Assembly: GCA_964551015.1 (NCBI GenBank)
Contig: CAZKBP010000024.1
Coordinates: 28,140 to 92,139 of the forward strand
DNA from: CAZKBP01 sp964551015
GTDB taxonomy: Bacteria; Bacteroidota; Bacteroidia; Cytophagales; Microscillaceae
Direction of reading: 5' to 3'
DNA: 64,000 nt
A model generated the notes under the pieces. It was not told the DNA's origin, did not search any database, and saw only the letters and a program-made list of their open reading frames with translations. Below, in pieces: positions 36,507 to 45,846 of this stretch (within the stretch, counting starts at the first letter, position 1; the number at the start of each line of letters is the position of its first letter). A program made the translations under genes and the position numbers.

Positions 36507-36938
36507 CTATACGAAATTCACATCATATTTACTGGTGATTTCTGCTACTTGGGCAGGATCAGGCGGAACGCTCAACTCGGCCAACTCTCGGAACATCCCC
36601 TCTAAGTTTCCAGGCATAATGACTAGATTCAAGATTGCTTCCGCTTCACCAATGATACTAAAGCCATGTTTCGTCCCTCGAGGCAAATGCACTACGTCGC
36701 CCGCCTCAGCTTCCATTTCTTCTCCTTCTAACATGAATTTCACTTTACCTGCCAAGACGTGAAAAGTCTCGTCCTCGTGTTGATGCATGTGCGGAGGTAC
36801 GCCCATACCCGGCATACCCTTGACCTGCAGATATTCGTAGCCACTTTCAGACTCATGGGCGGCTACCAGAATGTGATGTGGCATTCCCAATACATTGAGT
36901 ACAGGGACATCTTTTAGACTTTGATGCTTTCCGGTCAT
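36507..36938 (-). CDS. Single-domain cupin protein
   Basis: 143 residues forming one beta-barrel. Cupin motif 1 is visible as PPHMHQHEDETFHVLAG (metal-ligand His50/His52 or His54 and Glu57) and motif 2 as G80-D-x-x-x-x-P86-x-x-x-x-H91. Such small cupins bind a metal and act as isomerases, dioxygenases or sensors; no specific reaction can be given. It has no signal peptide. Confidence 0.85.
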   Translation of the reverse strand: MTGKHQSLKDVPVLNVLGMPHHILVAAHESESGYEYLQVKGMPGMGVPPHMHQHEDETFHVLAGKVKFMLEGEEMEAEAGDVVHLPRGTKHGFSIIGEAEAILNLVIMPGNLEGMFRELAELSVPPDPAQVAEITSKYDVNFV

Positions 36939-37095
36939 TTGAATAGTGATTGAGTGATTTGAATGAATTTTCGAGGATTTATACGATGAAAAGATGCAAA
37001 AGATTAGGGCTTTCTTTCTCCTTGGGGAAAGGATATTTTAAAAATATTAGTATCTTAACGATGTAGTAATTTTTGGATTCTTCACCGTAAACAAA

Positions 37096-37422
37096 ATGGC
37101 TTCCGATCAAAAATTCGTGGATGATGTCTTGAACCAAATCGAGAACGTGGGTGAAATCACCGCCAAAAGAATGTTTGGCGAATATGGACTCTACGCCGAT
37201 GGAAAAATGTTTGGACTCATTTGCGACAACAAACTATTTATCAAACCCACCCAAGCCGGGCGTGAGTTCATCCAGAATGTCGTGGAAGCACCGCCCTACG
37301 AGGGAGCCAAACCTGCTTTTCTGATTGAAGATAAATTAGAAGACAAAGCTTGGCTGAGTGAATTGCTGAGCATTTCGCTTCCAGAATTACCAATGCCTAA
37401 GCCCAAGAAGAAGAAAAAGTAG
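37096..37422 (+). CDS. TfoX N-terminal domain protein
   Basis: 108 residues. The TfoX/Sxy N-terminal signature is clear: ITAKRMFGEYGLYADGKMFGLICDNKLFIKP at 22-52. It ends with a Lys-rich tail (KPKKKKK). Stand-alone TfoX-N proteins are widespread outside competent gammaproteobacteria, and their role is unknown; the C-terminal helix-hairpin domain of competence regulator TfoX is missing. Single gene. Confidence 0.85.
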   Translation: MASDQKFVDDVLNQIENVGEITAKRMFGEYGLYADGKMFGLICDNKLFIKPTQAGREFIQNVVEAPPYEGAKPAFLIEDKLEDKAWLSELLSISLPELPMPKPKKKKK

Positions 37423-37585
37423 TACTTAGCAGACAAGTTGGGTAGGTTGAGCCAATTGTTCATTGAGCTGGCTGTCTCGATACGAATAGATTCTTGATTG
37501 CCTCTTGATCAGCAATATCCAAGAACCGATTGGAAAAAATGATGATAGAAGATCTCGAGAAAATTCGGCATTCCCCCGACCAATC

Positions 37586-38692
37586 TTAATTTTTGGCTAA
37601 GCGAATGCTTGCTTTTCTGTGAATCTTTTGGGTGTCTGTGCGGACAAATTTCGGGAGATAATAAACAGCTCTGGGCTTTTCGTAAGAATCCAGAGATTCG
37701 GCTAATTTTTCTAGAAAAGCTTCTTCTCGTGATTTTTCCCAAGCCTCTCCCTCGATGAATAAGCTTAACTTTTCGCCCCATTTCTCGTCAGGCAGCCCTG
37801 CCAAGAAAAAAGCTTGGGAAAGATTTTCCCGATAAAAAAGTGCTTCAATTGCTTGTTCTATTTTTTCTAATTGAATCTTTACGCCTCCACTGTTGATGAT
37901 ATTGTCTACTCTTCCCAACCAACGAAAGCGTTGATCGGCTAGGAGTTCTACCCGATCGTTGGTCGTGAGCCATTGGTTTTGAGTCATAGGTGCTTTGATT
38001 TGTAAGCAAGCACGTTGATCTAGGCGGACTTCTACGCTAGGCAAAGCCTCATAGAAAGCGGAAGCCTTGGCTCCGTTCAGGCGACGCAAGGCAATATGCG
38101 AAACTGTCTCGGTCATGCCGTAGGTGCTGTAGATGGGTGCTCGTAAAGATTGGATCTTCTGCTCCAAGGCAAAACTAACGGGCGCACCGCCCAAGATGAT
38201 CGCTTTGGTGCCATCGAGCCAAGCTTGGGCTTCGGGGTTTTGCGCCAAAATCGCTTGTAATTGTAGCGGTACGAAGGCTAGGAATTGAATTTGCTTTGCT
38301 CCAAAATTTTCCAAAAAAGCGGAATAAGGATTCGCCTGAGGAGGAATCAAGTGAAGTTCCAAGTCTAGCTCCATGCCCCGTACCAGCATCATTTTGCCCC
38401 CAATATAGGCCGTATTGATACAAACTAGTGCCGCATCACCCGCCTCCAGACCCAGTGCCTGAGCCGTAGCTTGGGCACTGGCTTGCATCTGTTCACGATG
38501 AATGCGAATCGGCTTGGGGCGACCCGTGGAACCTGAGGTATGGACATTAAAATAAATCTGCCCGCTAAGCCATTGCTGGCAAAAATTGACTGTTTCTATT
38601 TCGTAATTTGTAAGCAAATGAGAGTCATATTTGCCCTCGGAGATGGCCGTGTAGCTTAGGCTGATTCGGCTCAGGTGAAGCTGCTTACTCAT
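37586..38692 (-). CDS. menE: O-succinylbenzoate-CoA ligase-like AMP-forming enzyme
   Basis: 368 residues from the ATG at 38692; the frame extends to 38725 but overlaps the upstream gene further. ANL superfamily motifs: HTSGSTGRPKPI (P-loop-like), YSTYGMTETVSHIAL, a WLGRVDNIINSGGVKIQLEKIE hinge, and a C-terminal Lys in TQKIHRKASI. The short length and missing N-terminal subdomain fit Bacteroidota MenE, which makes OSB-CoA for menaquinone. No other men genes are in the window, so the specific substrate is probable rather than shown. Its start overlaps the 3' end of the TerB-like gene by 8 nt, implying translational coupling. Confidence 0.78.
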   Translation of the reverse strand: MSKQLHLSRISLSYTAISEGKYDSHLLTNYEIETVNFCQQWLSGQIYFNVHTSGSTGRPKPIRIHREQMQASAQATAQALGLEAGDAALVCINTAYIGGKMMLVRGMELDLELHLIPPQANPYSAFLENFGAKQIQFLAFVPLQLQAILAQNPEAQAWLDGTKAIILGGAPVSFALEQKIQSLRAPIYSTYGMTETVSHIALRRLNGAKASAFYEALPSVEVRLDQRACLQIKAPMTQNQWLTTNDRVELLADQRFRWLGRVDNIINSGGVKIQLEKIEQAIEALFYRENLSQAFFLAGLPDEKWGEKLSLFIEGEAWEKSREEAFLEKLAESLDSYEKPRAVYYLPKFVRTDTQKIHRKASIRLAKN

Positions 38693-39479
38693 CTGCTTTG
38701 CCACTTTCTTCATAAATTTGGACAATATCTTGCCGGAAACGACGCATGAGTTCGTTTTCTTCGGGGCTTACTCCTGAGACTTTGGCTACCTCGATCATAA
38801 CCTTCTGAAAATCCTCAATCATTTCTTCGTCCAGAGCTTGTGCATTTTTTTGGATCAGATAAAGGGCGTGTTCGTAGATTACCTCCACATTGAGGTCAAT
38901 CACGCTGTCTAGCACATCAAAACGCTTGGCCGCCAACCAATCAAAAGCACCCAGTTTCATTTGGATAACTCTTTTGAAAGCATCTTTTTCTTCTTGGCTC
39001 ATTTCTTGATCTGTCCGAGCCATCACGTAGGCCAGTTCACCCACCGCGCTGTAAAGGTTAGCGATTTGCGGGCTCATGCGTAGTCCGTACTCACTTTTCT
39101 TACTAGCATGAATTTGTAAAACATCTTCCTCGAAGCGATTAAGAATGACTTCTTCTTCCTCAGAAATCCCCCTGACCTTCGCTACGCGCTCGAGGATGTG
39201 GAGGAATTTTCGGATCAATACCCGATCAAGAGAAGCTTTATTTTTTTGGATAATCTGAATGGCGTGTCGGTAACTATCTTCTACTTTGGGGTGGATACTT
39301 TGGTTGATAAAGTTGAAGTGCTTTCGTGCCAGCACTTCTCCTTCCCCGATCACTTCTTGGATCACTTGAAAAAAAGCTTCAACTTCGTCTTCTGATACAT
39401 CTTGATCGGCAAAAGAAACTGTGTAAGCCAACTCGGCCACGGCTCGGTAGAGGTTTTTCTCCTGAGGTAATGTTTCCAT
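38685..39479 (-). CDS. Tandem TerB-like domain protein
   Basis: 264 residues built of two similar halves (about 8-125 and 140-258). Each half starts LY(R/S)AV(A/G)ELAY, has an acidic loop (ADQDVSEDE; TDQEMSQEE) like the TerB metal-binding segment, and ends with a related (E/R)D(V/I)(L/V)QI motif. All-helical, cytoplasmic. TerB proteins are linked with tellurite resistance and envelope stress, but no other ter genes are present. Overlaps menE by 8 nt downstream. Confidence 0.72.
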   Translation of the reverse strand: METLPQEKNLYRAVAELAYTVSFADQDVSEDEVEAFFQVIQEVIGEGEVLARKHFNFINQSIHPKVEDSYRHAIQIIQKNKASLDRVLIRKFLHILERVAKVRGISEEEEVILNRFEEDVLQIHASKKSEYGLRMSPQIANLYSAVGELAYVMARTDQEMSQEEKDAFKRVIQMKLGAFDWLAAKRFDVLDSVIDLNVEVIYEHALYLIQKNAQALDEEMIEDFQKVMIEVAKVSGVSPEENELMRRFRQDIVQIYEESGKADE

Positions 39480-39682
39480 AGTAAGTTTAGATTAGTTTAC
39501 TTTTAGAAATAAACGCAAAATAAGTAATCTACAGCATAAATCTAGCATCCAACTTCGGAAAGAGAAGCGATGACCCAGATAGGCTAAGTATGACTTTGCC
39601 CAGCTAACTCCCAACCTTTCATGAAGTATTTCTTTATATAAATACAAACTACAAATTATTAATAAATTAATATTTTTCAAAA

Positions 39683-40276
39683 ATGAAAGATTTAAAAACC
39701 ACACTTTGCTTATTGACTTGCTTTTCTTTCTTCACTTATAGCTGTGATATTGATAAAACCGAAGAGGGAGAAGCTCCGAAACTAGATGTAGATTTTTCAC
39801 CCGGTGAGGCTCCCAAATACGATATAGACTGGGCAGAGGTCAACGTGAAAAAAACCACCAAAACCGTGGAAGTTCCCGAAGTGAGAGTCGTGATGGTAGA
39901 AAAAGAAGTAGAAGTTCCTTATCTGGATTTTGAAATGCCCGATGATAGCAGTAGCACCGGAGAAAAAGAAGAAATGACGATTATGGTAGAAGCAGAGGTA
40001 TCTGGCGAAACACACCAGCTTAACATCCAAGAAATCTACGCCACAGGTGAACAACTGATTGTTATTTCTGAATTACAATCTACTGGACAAGATTTACAAG
40101 ATGAAACCGTCCGCGTATCCGACCAAGTCGTCATCAATGCTCCTGATATGAGTGTCAAACACTACATCGTGGGAGATCGTCCCAACGGTGGCTTCAACTC
40201 CCAATACACTTATATTCAAAACAAAAATCAAATCAGTAATAAGCTCAAAAATGCACAGAAAATCTACGGAAGCTAA
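39683..40276 (+). CDS. Predicted lipoprotein, unknown function
   Basis: 197 residues. A signal sequence of 20 residues leads to Cys21 (TYSC), a plausible though imperfect lipobox. A short acidic repeat follows (EGEAPKLDVD then PGEAPKYDID), then a Val/Glu/Lys-rich stretch (TVEVPEVRVVMVEKEVEVPYL), and a beta-rich C-terminal domain (about 100-197). Anchoring in the periplasm or outer membrane is inferred. No family was recognised. An intrinsic terminator follows. Confidence 0.7.
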   Translation: MKDLKTTLCLLTCFSFFTYSCDIDKTEEGEAPKLDVDFSPGEAPKYDIDWAEVNVKKTTKTVEVPEVRVVMVEKEVEVPYLDFEMPDDSSSTGEKEEMTIMVEAEVSGETHQLNIQEIYATGEQLIVISELQSTGQDLQDETVRVSDQVVINAPDMSVKHYIVGDRPNGGFNSQYTYIQNKNQISNKLKNAQKIYGS

Positions 40277-40301
40277 ATTTTCCTCAAAATACAAATTGTT
40301 C

Positions 40302-40335
40302 AAAAAGCACAGGTTAGGACTTGTGCTTTTTTTAT
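40302..40335 (+). terminator. Intrinsic terminator of the lipoprotein gene
   Basis: A perfect 10-bp stem (AAAAAGCACA at 40302-40311, TGTGCTTTTT at 40322-40331) ending in a T-run, about 25 nt after the stop. Confidence 0.85.
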
Positions 40336-40416
40336 GCAACTACTAATTCTCGGAGAGTTTTATAAAAAACTACTTATCTTGAAGGTCTTTAATGAGTTTT
40401 AATCAATTTTTTAAAC

Positions 40417-41913
40417 ATGAAATCAGGCATCTCTCTCATTGACCGAGCTATCGAGTTTAGTAGCCACATCGCTATCCACGAGGCACGGGGTTTATATACC
40501 TACCAAGATTTACTGGATAGCTCCGCGCAGGTGGCTTCTCATTTACTTAGAGAGAAAAAAGATTTACAAGAGGCAAGAGTTGCTTTTTTAGCTGTTCAAG
40601 ATGCGGATTACGTGGCCATGCAATGGGGCATCTGGCGTGCCGGAGGGATTGCCGTGCCGATTAGCCTCAGCCATCCCATGCCTGAAATCGCTTACATATT
40701 AGAAGACACCCGAGCTGATTACCTGATTTGTACCCCGACTTATGCAGATTTTTTACGTCCTCTCTGCGTGAGCTTGAATATAGAAACGCTTCTGCTTGAA
40801 GAAGCCTTGGATGCGTCATTCACCGAAACACTACCCCAGATTGATCCCAACCAAGGAGCCTTAATTATCTACACCAGCGGTACTACCAGTAAGCCCAAAG
40901 GTGTACTAACTACCCACGCCATTATTCAATCACAAATTACTACCCTGACCGAAGCTTGGGGTTGGCAAACTGACGATTTTATCCTGCATGTATTACCGCT
41001 GCACCATGTGCACGGCGTGATTAATGTCTTAGCCTGTGCCCTGTGGATGGGTGCCAAAGTAGAGATGCTCCCCAAATTCGAAGCTAGAGAAGTTTGGAAG
41101 TTTTTTCAGGAAAAAGATATCACGCTCTTCATGGCCGTGCCCACCATTTATCATCGCTTGATTGATTACTGGGAAAAAGCTAACCTCGAAGATCAAACCC
41201 AGATGAGTGAAGCCGTTGCCCGCCTGCGACTAATGGTTTCGGGCTCGGCGGCTTTGCCCATTTCAGTTCTAGAAAAATGGAAATCTATCAGTGGGCATAC
41301 CTTGCTAGAACGCTACGGGATGACCGAAATCGGCATGGCGATTTCCAATCCCTTGGAAGGAGAACGCAAAGCAGGGCACATCGGTTTGCCTCTGCCCAAA
41401 GTACAAGTCCGCTTGGTAGATGAAAGCGGAACAGAAATTCAGGCAGCCTATACCTCAGGCGAAATTCAAATCAAAGGCCCCAATGTCTTCAAAGAATATT
41501 GGAACAAACCCGAAGCCACGGCTGATTCCTTCCAAGATGCTTGGTTTTGTACCGGAGATATCGCCCAGCGAGACGAAGAGGGTTATTACAAAATCTTAGG
41601 ACGCAACTCCGTAGACATCATCAAGACGGGCGGCTACAAAGTCTCGGCTCTGGAGATAGAAGAAGTCTTGCGAACTCACCCCCAAATCTATGAATGCGCC
41701 GTGGTGGGCATTCCCGACGAAGACTGGGGCGAACGCATCGCCGCAATGCTCATTACCCAAAATCCCGCCCTTGCTCTGGAAGAACTCCGAGACTGGGTTA
41801 AAAAACACCTCGCCCATTACAAAATTCCCACCCTCCTAAAAATCGTGGACGAACTCCCTCGTAATGCAATGGGCAAGGTGATGAAGCCAGCAGTGAAGAA
41901 GGGTTTTTTGTAG
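40417..41913 (+). CDS. Acyl-CoA synthetase, AMP-forming (ACSF3/malonyl-CoA synthetase-like)
   Basis: 498 residues of ANL type. Motifs in order: LIIYTSGTTSKPKGV (about 149-163), HVLPLHHVHGV, ERYGMTEIGMA, FCTGDIAQRDEEGYYKILGR, the hinge, IIKTGGYKVSALEIEEVL, and the catalytic Lys in NAMGKVMKP near the end. The HHVHG segment and size resemble ACSF3/malonyl-CoA synthetases and class I fatty acyl-CoA ligases. The substrate is a carboxylic acid of unknown chain length. Single gene between terminators. Confidence 0.85.
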   Translation: MKSGISLIDRAIEFSSHIAIHEARGLYTYQDLLDSSAQVASHLLREKKDLQEARVAFLAVQDADYVAMQWGIWRAGGIAVPISLSHPMPEIAYILEDTRADYLICTPTYADFLRPLCVSLNIETLLLEEALDASFTETLPQIDPNQGALIIYTSGTTSKPKGVLTTHAIIQSQITTLTEAWGWQTDDFILHVLPLHHVHGVINVLACALWMGAKVEMLPKFEAREVWKFFQEKDITLFMAVPTIYHRLIDYWEKANLEDQTQMSEAVARLRLMVSGSAALPISVLEKWKSISGHTLLERYGMTEIGMAISNPLEGERKAGHIGLPLPKVQVRLVDESGTEIQAAYTSGEIQIKGPNVFKEYWNKPEATADSFQDAWFCTGDIAQRDEEGYYKILGRNSVDIIKTGGYKVSALEIEEVLRTHPQIYECAVVGIPDEDWGERIAAMLITQNPALALEELRDWVKKHLAHYKIPTLLKIVDELPRNAMGKVMKPAVKKGFL

Positions 41914-42061
41914 TATTTTATAAATCCCTGTAATATTAGTTGTTACTCAGGTTGATGGCGGGTCTAAGACTTGTTATTGCCTTTTAGGGTGATGGCAGAT
42001 GCAATCTCTGCCACCACCAAAAATCTACTAAAAACCAGCAATGAATAGCCAGCAACTAAAT

Positions 42062-43882
42062 CTAAACCGCCTCTTCTCGCAACTGCCGAGTATACAATTG
42101 ATAATAGGCTCCTTGCTTCTTCATCAGTTCAGCGTGCGAGCCATCCTCGATGATTTGTCCTTGGCGAATGACGAGGATACGATCACAATTTTTGATCGTG
42201 GAGAGTCGGTGAGCGATGATGATAGAAGTGCGCTCTTGGATTAACTGCTCAATGCCTTTTTGAATTTTAGCTTCGGTCAGCGTATCCACCGAGGAAGTGG
42301 CTTCGTCCATAATCAAAATCCGAGGATCTTTGAGAATTGCACGCGCCAGAGACAAGAGCTGTCTTTCTCCCAAAGAAAGCTGACTTCCCTCTTCTCCTAC
42401 ATCTTCTTGGAGTCTGGGAATAAAATCATCTGCCCCGATGAGGCGCAGAGCATTTTCAATTTCCTCTTGGGTAGCGTCTAATTTGCCATAGCGCAGATTT
42501 TCCTGAACCGTTCCTGAAAAGAGGTGAGGCGTTTGGAGAATAATGCCCAATTGCTCTCGAAAACTTTTTAGTGTTCGATCTTGGTAATCTTGCCCATCAA
42601 TCAGAATGCGTCCCTGTATGGGTTCATAAAAGCGACAAATTAGATTGATAATTGTAGATTTACCTTCTCCCGTAGGGCCGACTAAGGCAATAGATTGTCC
42701 AGCTTTGATTTCCAAATTTAGATTGGGAATCACGGGTTTGTCTTTTGCATAGTAAAATTCCACTTGATCAAAGCGAATATCTCCCCTAATTTTGCCAAAA
42801 TCAGTTACCCCTTCCCGATCTTTGATCTGGATGGGTTCGTCAATGAGCGAGAAAATTCGCTCCCCTGCCGAGAGACTATCCTGTGCCGTCGCATAGTAAT
42901 TGGTAATATCAAAGATTGGCTCAAAGATCGTGAGCGCGTAGCTAAAGAAAGCCGCCAAGATACCCACGGTAATGCCCGTTTCGGCCTCCAGCACCATATG
43001 ACCACCCTGATAAATCACTGCCGCCGCCGCGAGCGAACCCACCGTAACCACTACGGGGCCATACATGGCCGTATAATAACCAGCTTGATACGATGAATCA
43101 CGCAATCGCCCGCTGATTCCTTGAAAGAAACGAGCAGCCCTTTGCTCTTGCACGGTGGCTTTGTTTACTTCTACACCGTTGATATTTTCGGTGAGATTAG
43201 CGGCCATTTCGCTGTAAAGCTTTCGAGCTTTGCGGGCGTGCGTGAGTAGAATCATCCGAATCCGCACGGCGGTAAACATCAGCAAAGGAATCGTAAGCAA
43301 AACCACCAAGGTCAACTGCCAACTGTAGACGAACATGATCCAGAGACTAGCCGTAATCATCACCAGCCCATAAACCAAGGAGATAAAACCCCAAGAAATT
43401 ACATCGGCTACTTTGTTCACGTCCGAAGTCAGGCGGATGGTGATCCAGCCACTGGCAACTTTATCAAAAAAAGCATAAGACAAATACTGCAAGCGGTCAA
43501 ACATATCCTTGCGTAAATCATAGACCACCTCGTGCTTGACCCGCCCCGTGGCGAAGATAAACATCCCCGTATTTACCGCCCAGGAGATCAATAAAAGCAC
43601 ATAATAACCTGCGTACTGGTAGAATCCTGACCAAGGAAGGGGCTGACCTGTCTTGTAATTTTCCACGGCAGGACGAATAAAGTCATCAATAAAATATAAC
43701 CACACCAAAGGAAACAAGGCTTCGGTCAGGGCAGATAATAAGGTAAATACAATCAAGGCCGTGAACCAAAAGCGGTGATGCTGGCTGTATTTGAATATTC
43801 TCTTCAAGAAAGGCCACAGGGCTCTCTTCTGTGTAAATTCTTGATCGGTTAAATTTTTTCTGTTTTCGCTAGAAGTGCTCAT
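42062..43882 (-). CDS. ABC exporter half-transporter (variant signature motif)
   Basis: 606 residues: an N-terminal type IV exporter membrane domain with six segments (about 38-345) and an ABC ATPase domain (about 365-600). Walker A GPTGEGKSTI, Q-loop LGIILQTPHLFSG, signature LSLGERQ (variant of LSGGQ), Walker B ILIMDEATSSVD with the catalytic Glu, and H-loop IIIAHRLSTI. It follows a second half-transporter gene on the same strand. The complementary defects of the two ATPase domains point to a heterodimeric exporter with one degenerate site (TM287/288 or BmrCD type). The substrate is unknown (drugs, lipids or peptides). Confidence 0.9.
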   Translation of the reverse strand: MSTSSENRKNLTDQEFTQKRALWPFLKRIFKYSQHHRFWFTALIVFTLLSALTEALFPLVWLYFIDDFIRPAVENYKTGQPLPWSGFYQYAGYYVLLLISWAVNTGMFIFATGRVKHEVVYDLRKDMFDRLQYLSYAFFDKVASGWITIRLTSDVNKVADVISWGFISLVYGLVMITASLWIMFVYSWQLTLVVLLTIPLLMFTAVRIRMILLTHARKARKLYSEMAANLTENINGVEVNKATVQEQRAARFFQGISGRLRDSSYQAGYYTAMYGPVVVTVGSLAAAAVIYQGGHMVLEAETGITVGILAAFFSYALTIFEPIFDITNYYATAQDSLSAGERIFSLIDEPIQIKDREGVTDFGKIRGDIRFDQVEFYYAKDKPVIPNLNLEIKAGQSIALVGPTGEGKSTIINLICRFYEPIQGRILIDGQDYQDRTLKSFREQLGIILQTPHLFSGTVQENLRYGKLDATQEEIENALRLIGADDFIPRLQEDVGEEGSQLSLGERQLLSLARAILKDPRILIMDEATSSVDTLTEAKIQKGIEQLIQERTSIIIAHRLSTIKNCDRILVIRQGQIIEDGSHAELMKKQGAYYQLYTRQLREEAV

Positions 43883-43998
43883 GGGTTTTGGTTTTGAGAT
43901 TTGGTTAAAAAAAAACTTACTGCATGGCGCGTACAGATTTCTCTAGCACGTGTCGGTACCGCGTGCTGTCTGGTTTGGCTTTTATCAGGCGCATCTGC

Positions 43999-45846
43999 TT
44001 AGCCCGAAATCTCCTTCTCAATTTCCTCCTCTAGATCGGCTTGTACAGCGTGAATGCGCTGGTAATAACCCGGTTCTTTTTGCAATGCCTCGGGGCTACC
44101 CATTTGTACCAAACGACCTTGATCCAGTACCAAAATCATGTCTGCCTGTTGGATAGAAGTAATTCGGTGTGAAATGATAATCGTGGTTTTCTGAGCGATC
44201 GTCCCTTTCAAAGCATCGAAAATAGCGTGCTCTGTCTCGGTATCTACCGCTGAGGTAGTATCGTCTAGCACGAGCATATCCATTTGTGGTAAAATAGTCC
44301 GAGTCAGAGCCACTCGCTGTTTCTGGCCACCCGAAAGCGTCACGCCTTTTTCACCGACCATGGTTTCGTAGCCTTGGGGAAATTTTTGAACCATCTCATA
44401 AGCTTGCGTGTGCTGAGCCGCGAGTTCTACCCGAGCTTGCGCTGAATCAGGTTCGGCGTAAGCCATATTATCCTTGAGGGTGGTCGAGAACAAGAAAGCT
44501 TTTTGCAAGGCCACTCGGATTCTACTTCTGAGAAAAGTCTTAGAAATCGTCTGAATATCTCGCCCGTCTATCTTGATTTGACCTTCATTCACTTCATAGA
44601 GCCGGAGCAAAAGCTTGATAATGGTGGACTTGCCGGCTCCCGTGGGGCCGATGATCGCTACTTTTTGTCCCGCCTTGATCTCGAAAGACAGGTCTTTTAG
44701 GACGTAATTTTCATCCTCGTCTTTGTATTTGAAAGACACATTTTCAAAAACAAGATCGCCTTTGATGGCAATCGGCTCGATCATTTGGGCTTCTGCTTCC
44801 AACTCTTCGGGAGCTTGCATAATCTCTGAGACACGATCCAAAGCCACGGAGGCCATGCCCATTTCTGAGAGAATTTGCCCAATCTGACGAACGGGCCACA
44901 CCACCAAACTCACGTAAGTGTAGAAGCTTAGCAATTCTCCGATCGTAATCTCACCCGTGAGTACAAAATAGCCTCCCGCCATCGCGGCAATAATGATTTG
45001 GGCGAAGGCCATGGCATCGGACAAAGGCCAGTAGAAAGTATGCAATAGGCGGTGTCTCAAACCCATGGCTTTCTTGCGTTGGTTCTGTTGGTCAAAGCGC
45101 TGGATTTCGTACTCTTCGTTGGCAAAGGCCGATACCACGCGAATACCGTTGAGGTTTTCTTGCACCATCGCGTTGAGTTTGTCGGCTTCGGCTTCGTGTG
45201 CTTGCCAGACTTTGGCTTCTTTTTGAAAGAAAAAATACGCCGTAATCGCAATCAAAGGCAAAATAGACACTGAGATAAGCGCATATTGCCAGTTGACCAA
45301 GCACATCATCACGAAGGTAAAAAGGAACAAAGTGCTCAAATTGACCAAAGCAATGATTTGATTCTGCACGAAGTTTTTGATCGTGTCAATGTCTCCGGTA
45401 CAGCGTTGGATCAGTTCTCCTTTGGAAACTTTGCCAAAATAAGCCATGGGCAAGGCTTGGATTTTGGCAAAAGCACGATCGCGCAAATCCTTGGCGATAT
45501 TTTCACCACAATAAGTTTTCAAAGCAGTGTAAACCAGCAAGGTAAAACCACGACTAACTGAAATAAAGAAATAAATCATGCCTAAACTGAACAAAAGCCA
45601 GCCGAAGTTTTCCATAGTCGGTGTCGGTAACAGACTTTGGAAGAAACGAAAGACAAAATCACGATTTTCTAGATCTACAGTGGACTGATTCTGCAAACTT
45701 AGAATGACATAATCGACCGCAATCTCCAAAACTTTCGGAATCAAAGTTCTGGGTATCAGAGAGATAAACAAAAGGGCTAGGGACAAGAAATAGAGCCACT
45801 TGTATCGGTCTATCAACCGAAGCAATTGACGGAAATAGTGAATCAT
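43999..45846 (-). CDS. ABC exporter half-transporter (Asp in place of catalytic Glu)
   Basis: 615 residues from the ATG at 45846; an earlier start at 45924 would add 26 unusual residues. Six membrane segments (about 15-315) and an ATPase domain with Walker A GPTGAGKSTI, signature LSGGQKQRVALTRTI, Walker B MLVLDDTTSAVD (Asp where Glu is the general base) and H-loop IIISHRITSI. It is upstream of and cotranscribed with the half-transporter at 42062-43882 (116-nt gap). As known for heterodimeric exporters, the Asp variant should form the non-hydrolysing site together with the partner's degenerate signature. Confidence 0.9.
   Translation of the reverse strand: MIHYFRQLLRLIDRYKWLYFLSLALLFISLIPRTLIPKVLEIAVDYVILSLQNQSTVDLENRDFVFRFFQSLLPTPTMENFGWLLFSLGMIYFFISVSRGFTLLVYTALKTYCGENIAKDLRDRAFAKIQALPMAYFGKVSKGELIQRCTGDIDTIKNFVQNQIIALVNLSTLFLFTFVMMCLVNWQYALISVSILPLIAITAYFFFQKEAKVWQAHEAEADKLNAMVQENLNGIRVVSAFANEEYEIQRFDQQNQRKKAMGLRHRLLHTFYWPLSDAMAFAQIIIAAMAGGYFVLTGEITIGELLSFYTYVSLVVWPVRQIGQILSEMGMASVALDRVSEIMQAPEELEAEAQMIEPIAIKGDLVFENVSFKYKDEDENYVLKDLSFEIKAGQKVAIIGPTGAGKSTIIKLLLRLYEVNEGQIKIDGRDIQTISKTFLRSRIRVALQKAFLFSTTLKDNMAYAEPDSAQARVELAAQHTQAYEMVQKFPQGYETMVGEKGVTLSGGQKQRVALTRTILPQMDMLVLDDTTSAVDTETEHAIFDALKGTIAQKTTIIISHRITSIQQADMILVLDQGRLVQMGSPEALQKEPGYYQRIHAVQADLEEEIEKEISG

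Noticed and set aside
37096..37422. Competence regulator TfoX
   Set aside because: Only the N-terminal domain is present and no competence genes are nearby; a competence role is not supported.
38685..39479. Tellurite resistance operon
   Set aside because: Only a TerB-like protein is present, without terA, C, D or E neighbours.
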